From Candidatus Latescibacterota bacterium (GTDB lineage: Bacteria; Latescibacterota; UBA2968; UBA8231), in contig JAJEIO010000056.1 of assembly GCA_022827835.1 (NCBI GenBank), forward strand, positions 1 through 64,000: 64,000 nucleotides of DNA, given 5' to 3'. Below are positions 59,289-64,000 of this stretch, in pieces. The first letter of the stretch is position 1. The number at the start of each line of letters is the position of its first letter. The notes under the pieces are model-generated. The model ran no database searches. It saw only the letters and a list, made by a program, of their open reading frames with translations, and was not told the origin of the DNA. The translations under genes and the position numbers were made by a program.

Positions 59289-59657
59289 ATGTTGGCCAGA
59301 ATACTAGGTGTGCTATTGTTGATTGGGGGCGTTGCGCTGGGGGTCGAGCTGATTTGGCCCTTGTTCGGCGGCCTCTTTGGTTTGCTCGGTGCAGTTGCGG
59401 TCGTCCTCTTGGCTGCCGGGGCGCTCTATATAGGTCTGCGCTGGCTGCGCGGCGAGAGCATCGTGGGCCGGGTCGTCGGGGCCTTAGTCCTACTCGCTGG
59501 AATCTGGCTGGCATTTTGGGCCGCGTTGAGCTTGGTGTCCGGCATCTTTGGCATCGCATTTTTGCTGTTGCAGGTCGCCTTGGTGCTGGCGATGCTCTAC
59601 GTGGGCTGGCGGTGGGTGGACAACGGCGAGTTTAGCCTGCGGCGATGGAGAGTTTGA
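59289..59657 (+). CDS. Small four-helix membrane protein of the psp operon, 122 aa
   Basis: ATG with AAGGAGGCCGGTC, 12 bases after pspA. Seen: four hydrophobic segments (ILGVLLLIGGVALGVEL, LLGAVAVVLLAAGALYI, VVGALVLLAGIWLAFWAAL, IAFLLLQVALVLAMLYVGW) with a charged loop LRWLRGES and a basic end SLRRWRV. No known family by eye, but PspA operons often carry small membrane partners. Inferred: membrane anchor or sensor for PspA. Confidence 0.72.
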   Translation: MLARILGVLLLIGGVALGVELIWPLFGGLFGLLGAVAVVLLAAGALYIGLRWLRGESIVGRVVGALVLLAGIWLAFWAALSLVSGIFGIAFLLLQVALVLAMLYVGWRWVDNGEFSLRRWRV

Positions 59658-59691
59658 GGGCAAAAAAACGCGTTGCAAGGGGTTAAATTGC

Positions 59692-59744
59692 TTGACAACT
59701 GCACTTGTGTTCAGTATGTTTTAATTACTGAACACAAGTGCAGT
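59692..59744 (+). promoter_or_regulatory. Promoter overlapped by a 19-bp perfect palindrome (operator)
   Basis: TTGACA at 59692-59697, a 17-bp spacer, then TATGTT (59715-59720). The left arm, 59698-59716, and the right arm, 59726-59744, are perfect 19-bp reverse complements separated by TGTTTTAAT. A dimeric repressor on both arms would cover the -10 site. The -10 sits at the inner edge of the left arm. No other such site was seen in the window. Confidence 0.75.
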
Positions 59745-59811
59745 AAAGCGATTTCCCCACGTCCTCTCTGGCGCATCCCCAAGCGGCCAGCACTCCCTCA
59801 GGAGGTTTCCA

Positions 59812-60108
59812 ATGCACAGGCAGCGCGCATCATTCCCCACATCCCCATCTATATCCCATCTGGGCGGCGAGCTCAGCGCGGTCATCAATCGGGTGCGGAG
59901 CGCTTTTGGCCCCATTCCCATGCGCGGCTCGGCCGCCCGTCCCCGAGTTCAACGGGCCGAGCAAGTAGTAGATCAAACCGCCCGTCAGCTCCTGCGCGGC
60001 GAAGCGGATCTGAGCGCGTGGTATCGAGTGCTGCGTCAGTACGAAGATGCTTGGATGCTAGAGTTGGAAAGGGTGCGCGGTGTTCGGGCTGAGCGCTGTG
60101 CGGCTTAG
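59812..60108 (+). CDS. Orphan 98-aa basic protein under the palindromic operator
   Basis: ATG with CAGGAGGTTTCC. Seen: Arg-rich chain without membrane helix; LGGELSAVINRVRSAFGPIPMRGSAARPRVQRAEQVVDQTARQLLRGEADLSAWYRVLRQYEDAWMLELERV suggests two or three helices, the last amphipathic. The overlapping frame 59673-60092 has no ribosome site and is rejected. I know no family. It could be the repressor of its own palindrome (autoregulation) or a target of another repressor. Its stop overlaps the convergent BMC-P gene stop by three bases. Confidence 0.6.
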   Translation: MHRQRASFPTSPSISHLGGELSAVINRVRSAFGPIPMRGSAARPRVQRAEQVVDQTARQLLRGEADLSAWYRVLRQYEDAWMLELERVRGVRAERCAA

Positions 60109-60368
60109 CCGAGGTGTATCTCGTCCACCTTGCCGACGATAGCTGCGTCCACAGGCAATGGAGGGGCAAAGGCATTGCAGGCTTCGCGCGCGACCTCGAC
60201 GATCACCGCGTCTCCCTCGCGCAGGGCCGCCCACGTCGCGCAGACCTCGGCCTCGCCCACAAGTTCTAGGCGCTCGTCGATGTCTTGGGTCAGGTGCAAG
60301 ATCTGGCCGCGGAACGGCTCAATGCACTGCGAGAGCACTACGGTGCCCACCACCTTGGCTAGCTTCAC
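60105..60368 (-). CDS. EutN/CcmL-type microcompartment vertex protein 1 (BMC-P), 87 aa
   Basis: GTG overlaps the stop of the next upstream gene (GTGA). A longer frame lies within that gene and has no site of its own. Seen: KLAKVVGTVVLSQCIEPFRGQILHL, an AALREGDAVIVEVA strand and a PLPVDAAIVGKVDEI end, the pentamer-forming beta fold of CcmL/EutN. Length 80-100 aa is normal. Known: pentamers cap the twelve corners of a microcompartment shell. Last gene of the ispH-BMC-P set. Confidence 0.82.
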   Translation of the reverse strand: MKLAKVVGTVVLSQCIEPFRGQILHLTQDIDERLELVGEAEVCATWAALREGDAVIVEVAREACNAFAPPLPVDAAIVGKVDEIHLG

Positions 60369-60625
60369 TCGGCAACCCCTTCGTCGATAATTCCCACGAT
60401 CACGCTCCTGCACGGCGGGCGCTCGGCTCCGGTTACCTCGGCCCCAGCAGCCCCCGACTGCACGACCAGCACTTTGCTGCCGATCCCCGCCTGAACCCCA
60501 TCCACCGCTACCTGCAAAGTGCCGCCCTCCTCGTCTTCGGGGCGCACCACCATGATCTTCTGCCCGGCGAGCAAGGGATGTTTACTGCTGGCAATTACGT
60601 GGCCAATGACGCGGCAGACCCTCAT
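60365..60625 (-). CDS. EutN/CcmL-type microcompartment vertex protein 2 (BMC-P), 86 aa
   Basis: ATG overlaps the stop of the third vertex gene (ATGA). Seen: MRVCRVIGHVIASSKHPLLAGQKIMVV, DGVQAGIGSKVLVVQSGAAG and RSVIVGIIDE, the conserved core of BMC-P proteins. It diverges clearly from its neighbours, so the three are not recent duplicates. Known: hetero-pentamer mixtures occur in shells with more than one BMC-P gene. Coupled translation suggests equal or balanced expression. Confidence 0.85.
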   Translation of the reverse strand: MRVCRVIGHVIASSKHPLLAGQKIMVVRPEDEEGGTLQVAVDGVQAGIGSKVLVVQSGAAGAEVTGAERPPCRSVIVGIIDEGVAE

Positions 60626-60924
60626 GCGACTTGTTTTTCTATTGGGCGTCCAAACGCCTTTAGCGAATCCACGATGCCGATGATCAGCGCATCTACTGGT
60701 ATCTGATCCATGCCCGGTGCCTGCCGTGCCGAGCTGCCCTGTACGACGACGACGAGTTCGCCCTCGCCCGCTTGCACGCCGTCGATGCAGACGAGGTGCT
60801 TTTGCGTGCGCTGCAAACCTTCGGGCGTGGTGGCGAGGATCTCGACTATTAAGAGTTTTTTGCCTTCGAGCGCATCTACCTTGGCGCTGGAGACTACGTG
60901 CCCTTTGACGAGGCCGAGTATCAC
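60622..60924 (-). CDS. EutN/CcmL-type microcompartment vertex protein 3 (BMC-P), 100 aa
   Basis: GTG overlaps the ispH stop (GTGA). Seen: LGLVKGHVVSSAKVDALEGKKLLIVEI, CIDGVQAGEGELVVVVQGSSARQA and VDALIIGIVDSLKAF, again the CcmL/EutN fold with the conserved DGVQAG(E/I)G turn. The C terminus (RPIEKQVA) is longer than in the other two. It is directly downstream of ispH. No BMC-H (hexamer) gene is found in the window. Confidence 0.87.
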   Translation of the reverse strand: MILGLVKGHVVSSAKVDALEGKKLLIVEILATTPEGLQRTQKHLVCIDGVQAGEGELVVVVQGSSARQAPGMDQIPVDALIIGIVDSLKAFGRPIEKQVA

Positions 60925-62177
60925 GGGCTGTCCTCAAAGAGTTGCAAGCTGGCACCGTCGAGTTCTTGCGCGTCGTACCCGTACAAGCCGGCGATCTTCT
61001 CCAGCACTTGGTTCATGAGGATATCCGGGCAGGACGCGCCCGAGGTGATGATCAGCCGCACAGGCAGGGGGCGCGGCAGCCAGTCTTCGCTCTCGATTAT
61101 TTTTTTCGCGTGGACGTCGAAATGGCGGATGCGCTGGTCCGATAGGATTTCGTCGCTGTTGGCGATGAGGAAGCTCGGCATGGATTGGAGGCACAGCTCG
61201 ACTAAATGCGAGGTGTTCGAGCTGTTGTAGCCACCGACAACCAGTGCCAAATCGGCGCCAGAGCTTAGCAGCGTGCGCGTGGCGTTTTGGTTTTGGTGGG
61301 TGGCGTAGCACAGGGTGTCATTGGTGTCGGCGCAGTGGTAGTCGAGGTTTTTCTCCCCATAGCGCTGGCGCATGGCGCGGCGCAAAATGGCGGCCACTTC
61401 CTGCGTTTCTTCGGCGAGCATGGTCGTCTGGTTGACCACGGCCACCCGCTCTAGGTCCTTTTGTGGGTCGAAACCCTCCGAGCTTTTGCCGGCAAAGGCG
61501 CGATCGAAGTCGGCGAGCGGCATATCACCCGTGATGTACGCGGCTACCTTCTCAGCTTCCGCGGCGTCGAACACCACTAGGGTTTTGGTGTGTTCCTCGG
61601 TGTGCGAATGAGTCGCTTGGGTCTCTGCGTGATTGTACTTGCCGTGGATGATGATAGTATAGCCTTGACGGCCTAGCTCCTCGCCGCGCTTCCACACCTT
61701 GGACACAAAGGGGCAGGTGGTGTCGTAGTTTTCTCGGTATTCCTCGGATTCGATGTCGATGCCGCTTTGGCGGAGCGAGTCCTCGATCTGCATGGTGGTG
61801 CCAAAGGCGGGGATGAGCGCGATGTCGTCGCTGCTCATCTCCTCTTCGGAGACTTGGCGGTCCCCCTCGGGGTCGTAGATGAAGCGGACGCCTTGCTTTT
61901 TGAGATCGTTGTTGACCAAGGGGTTGTGAATGATCTCGCTGACGAGGTACGTGTTGCGATCCGGGTTTTCCTTGAGGGCTGAAAAGGCCATGTGAATGGC
62001 CCGCTCGACCCCAAAGCAAAAGCCAAAGTGCCGGGGAATTAAGACCTGTAACTGGCCGATTTGCAGGAGCGTTGGGCACAGCGAACGCTTGCCGTTTTTC
62101 AGGCGGTAGTCCTTGACGCGCTGGATGATGGGGCCGGCGTAGTGATTGGGGACCCGATCGAATTGCGGATACGCCAT
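60921..62177 (-). CDS. ispH: 4-hydroxy-3-methylbut-2-enyl diphosphate reductase IspH, 418 aa
   Basis: ATG at MAYPQFDRV after AAGGAG. Seen: three iron-sulfur Cys in PRHFGFCFGVERA, NYDTTCPFVSKVW and TSGASCPDILMN, plus HGKYNHAETQATHS, VVNQTTMLAEET and SSNTSHLVELC. At 418 aa it is the longer cyanobacterial/plant-type variant (the E. coli type is about 315 aa); the N-terminal 50 residues and a middle insertion make the difference. Known: last step of the MEP isoprenoid pathway. It leads the coupled set with three BMC-P genes. Confidence 0.95.
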   Translation of the reverse strand: MAYPQFDRVPNHYAGPIIQRVKDYRLKNGKRSLCPTLLQIGQLQVLIPRHFGFCFGVERAIHMAFSALKENPDRNTYLVSEIIHNPLVNNDLKKQGVRFIYDPEGDRQVSEEEMSSDDIALIPAFGTTMQIEDSLRQSGIDIESEEYRENYDTTCPFVSKVWKRGEELGRQGYTIIIHGKYNHAETQATHSHTEEHTKTLVVFDAAEAEKVAAYITGDMPLADFDRAFAGKSSEGFDPQKDLERVAVVNQTTMLAEETQEVAAILRRAMRQRYGEKNLDYHCADTNDTLCYATHQNQNATRTLLSSGADLALVVGGYNSSNTSHLVELCLQSMPSFLIANSDEILSDQRIRHFDVHAKKIIESEDWLPRPLPVRLIITSGASCPDILMNQVLEKIAGLYGYDAQELDGASLQLFEDSP

Positions 62178-62210
62178 GCGAAGCTCCTTGTGGAATTGAT
62201 ATAGAAGTAC

Positions 62211-62238
62211 ATAGTACAGCATCGGGTTAAGCTGTCAA
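62211..62238 (-). promoter_or_regulatory. Promoter candidate of ispH, minus strand
   Basis: On the minus strand TTGACA (62238-62233) is followed 16 bases on by TACTAT (62216-62211). A transcript would start near 62203, 26 bp before the ispH start. Confidence 0.45.
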
Positions 62239-62313
62239 TAGTGCGCCCTGCTCGGGGCCGAGCGATTGGTTATATTCCCGGCGCTGAATTCACTTGTACG
62301 GGAGTGTTAAACG

Positions 62314-63393
62314 ATGAAATTCGTCATTCGCGCTGGAGGGGTCGGCACGCGGCTGTGGCCCTATAGCCGCGCGCGCAAGCCCAAGCAGTTCCACTGCATG
62401 GCCGGCGAGCAGACCATGCTACAAGACGCGGTCGCCCGCATTGGCGCGATTGCCGCGCCAGCCGATGTGTACGTATCGACCGGAGGCTCATTGCAGTCGC
62501 TGGTGAGCGAGCAGGTGCCGACGCTGCCGCCAGAGCAGGTCATCGTCGAGCCGGCGCTGCGCAATACCGGGCCGGCCATTGGCTTGGAGTGTGCGCTGTT
62601 AGAGGCCCGCCATCCGGGCTGTACGGTCGCCAGTTTGGGATCGGATCACTACATAGGCCGGCCCGAGGAGTTCTGCCGCTTGTTGCAGGTCGCCGACCAA
62701 GCCTTAACCGACCGGCCTGACTACTTGTTCACACTTGGGGTCAAGCCGACGCGTGCTGAGACTGGCTATGGTTACATCCGCCGTGGCTCGGTGCTGGCGC
62801 AGGTGCGCGGGACGCCGGTGTACGAAGTTGCCGAGTTCACTGAAAAGCCTGCCGCACAAGAGGCGGCTGAGTACGCGGCGAGCGGCCATTATTTGTGGAA
62901 CAGTAACATGTTTGTCTGGAAGGCGGCGACCGTGCTGGAGCTTTTCGCCCGCTTTGAGCCGGAGATGCACGCTGGGTTGCAGCGCATCCAAGCCGCTGTT
63001 GGCACGCCGGAAGAGGAAGGGGTCATCGCCCGCGAGTATCCAAAGCTCAAGCCGATCTCCATTGACCACGCCTTGGTCGAGCGCGCGTCCAAGGTGGCCA
63101 CGCTGGAGGCGGATATCGACTGGGGCGACATCGGCTCTTGGGCGGCGCTGACGGACGTATTGCCGACGGATGACGCGGGCAATTTGCTATCGGGCGAGGT
63201 GGTGGCGTTGGACGCGGTCCGTTCGACGGTGTACGGGCAGGCCGACAAAGTCGTGCTGCTACTGGGGGTGGAGGATTTGGTGGTGGTGGATACCGAAGAC
63301 GCGCTGCTGGTGTGTGCGAAGGGGGCTGCTCAGCAGGTGAAAGACGCGGTGGATCGTTTAAAAGAAAAGCAGGGGTACGAGAAATACCTCTAG
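62314..63393 (+). CDS. manC: Mannose-1-phosphate guanylyltransferase, 359 aa
   Basis: ATG with CGGGAG before it. Seen: VIRAGGVGTRLWPYSRARKPKQF (nucleotide loop, with GGxGTRLWP), VEPALRNTGPAIGLEC, LGSDHYIG, FTEKPAAQEAAEY, LWNSNMFVWKA and DIDWGDIGSWAAL, the sugar-nucleotidyltransferase set for GDP-mannose. No C-terminal isomerase domain, so it is a single-function form. Known: makes GDP-mannose, precursor for GDP-fucose and cell-surface glycans. The first Ala in FVIRAGG replaces the common MAGG. Ends next to the PhyH gene. Confidence 0.92.
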   Translation: MKFVIRAGGVGTRLWPYSRARKPKQFHCMAGEQTMLQDAVARIGAIAAPADVYVSTGGSLQSLVSEQVPTLPPEQVIVEPALRNTGPAIGLECALLEARHPGCTVASLGSDHYIGRPEEFCRLLQVADQALTDRPDYLFTLGVKPTRAETGYGYIRRGSVLAQVRGTPVYEVAEFTEKPAAQEAAEYAASGHYLWNSNMFVWKAATVLELFARFEPEMHAGLQRIQAAVGTPEEEGVIAREYPKLKPISIDHALVERASKVATLEADIDWGDIGSWAALTDVLPTDDAGNLLSGEVVALDAVRSTVYGQADKVVLLLGVEDLVVVDTEDALLVCAKGAAQQVKDAVDRLKEKQGYEKYL

Positions 63394-63395
63394 GT

Positions 63396-64000
63396 TCACT
63401 CCACGTCGAGGATGTAGCGCGCTAGCGGCGAGAGCCGTTGGGCAGTTGTGGGCCGTAAATACTCGCGCTGATTGGTTTGCTGCGGGTGCTCGCGGGCGAT
63501 AAAGGCGCAGTGCAGGGTGCGGCGAGGGTCGCTGCTGTCGTTGCGATACGAGCTGTGCCAGAGGCTGCCGTTGAATATGGCGACTGAGCCGGCGCGGCCC
63601 GTTAGCTGCGCTTGCTCGGGATGGTCGGCCAAGCGGTCTTCCATGTAGTCGGTGACCCTGCCGGGTTTGTGGTGGCTGCCGGGGACGCAGCGGGTCGCGC
63701 CGTTGGCCTCGGTGAAATCGTCGAGCATCCACATGGAGTTGACGACGTGATACGGCCCGCCGGGCACGGTGGGTTGTCCCCAATCCGCATGTAGGATTTG
63801 TAAGCCATTGCCGGGCAGTGGGTCGTGCCCATTGAGCGAGTGCAGCTTAAACGGCCGCTGCAAGACGTGGAAGACCGCCGTCAGCAGCGTCGGCTGTAGG
63901 TACACAGCGTCGAAGACCGTCCCCTTGTTGACCAAATCGGCGAGGCGGCGCACGCCCTCCACCTGAGAGACCTCAGCACCGGCTTCGTCGCCCTCGCGGG
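63396..64000 (-). CDS. Phytanoyl-CoA dioxygenase (PhyH)-family protein, partial (start beyond right edge)
   Basis: The frame is open to the window end with no start codon; the GTG at 63962 is internal. Seen: HADWGQPTVPGGPYHVVNSMWMLDDFTEANGATRCVPGSHHKPG, with the His-x-Asp iron ligands and the distal His in SLWHSSYRN, where Arg binds 2-oxoglutarate. Known: PhyH enzymes are iron/2-oxoglutarate hydroxylases, very numerous in sponge-associated and soil lineages. The N terminus is missing, and the substrate is unknown. Confidence 0.88.
   Translation of the reverse strand, partial: REGDEAGAEVSQVEGVRRLADLVNKGTVFDAVYLQPTLLTAVFHVLQRPFKLHSLNGHDPLPGNGLQILHADWGQPTVPGGPYHVVNSMWMLDDFTEANGATRCVPGSHHKPGRVTDYMEDRLADHPEQAQLTGRAGSVAIFNGSLWHSSYRNDSSDPRRTLHCAFIAREHPQQTNQREYLRPTTAQRLSPLARYILDVE

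Noticed and set aside
59673..60092. 139-codon frame overlapping the 98-aa gene
   Set aside because: Starts inside the gene-free region before the operator and lacks a ribosome site; the 59812 frame has AGGAGG in position.

Overview
The window comes from the chromosome of an uncultured, GC-rich diderm bacterium. Diderm: an outer-membrane beta-barrel gene and periplasmic lipid/phosphate enzymes are present. The mix of phytanoyl-CoA-dioxygenase-like, DUF4432, AP-endonuclease-type TIM barrel, GH43/130-like propeller and FAD-oxidoreductase genes, together with three microcompartment vertex genes, is what I associate with Latescibacteria/Poribacteria-type lineages. That placement is inference; no rRNA is present to test it.

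Layout. 0-6.3 kb: a ThDP-enzyme fragment, a RidA-like protein, a nucleotidyl/glycosyltransferase, an NYN nuclease coupled to a fucokinase-like GHMP kinase, a DUF1684 protein and an SDR. 6.4-18.1 kb: a continuous plus-strand urea island, ureD - urtA - porin - urtBCDE - ureAB - ureC - ureF - ureG. A good sigma54-type -24/-12 element lies in front of urtA with an upstream inverted repeat. UreE is absent and UreG has a His-rich start. 18.2-31.7 kb: a minus-strand accessory/defence island with HEPN-MNT, several PIN/DUF433/small-protein toxin-antitoxin sets, a type III restriction-modification pair (Res broken by one in-frame TAA), a pentapeptide-repeat membrane protein, and a CBASS operon. The CBASS genes are a patatin phospholipase, a CD-NTase and an E2-like protein ending in a SEC-C zinc motif, preceded by a PIN gene and an HTH-ImmA/IrrE protein. 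Three blocks here are duplicated and degraded. 31.8-42.5 kb: housekeeping and metabolic genes (AICAR transformylase, dapA-dapB, a UVR protein, a coupled unknown pair, formamidase, a GlmU-like protein, ppk1). 42.6-53.6 kb: carbohydrate and oxidoreductase genes, a PP2C phosphatase, tRNA-Thr and a broken DUF433/DUF5615 pair. 53.7-64 kb: a NatAB-type ABC exporter, a SirB1-like protein, an acyl-ACP desaturase, a PspA envelope-stress operon with a stand-alone Fis-type HTH behind a sigma54-like promoter, a 98-aa orphan under a promoter overlapped by a 19-bp perfect palindrome, an ispH gene coupled to three EutN/CcmL genes, a mannose-1-phosphate guanylyltransferase and a truncated phytanoyl-CoA dioxygenase.

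How it fits together. Urea import and hydrolysis, plus the formamidase, give ammonia under what looks like nitrogen (sigma54) control. The defence island combines abortive-infection CBASS with restriction and TA modules. The right end groups envelope stress, isoprenoid synthesis and a partial microcompartment gene set. All functional statements rest on motif recognition by eye, without database searches.
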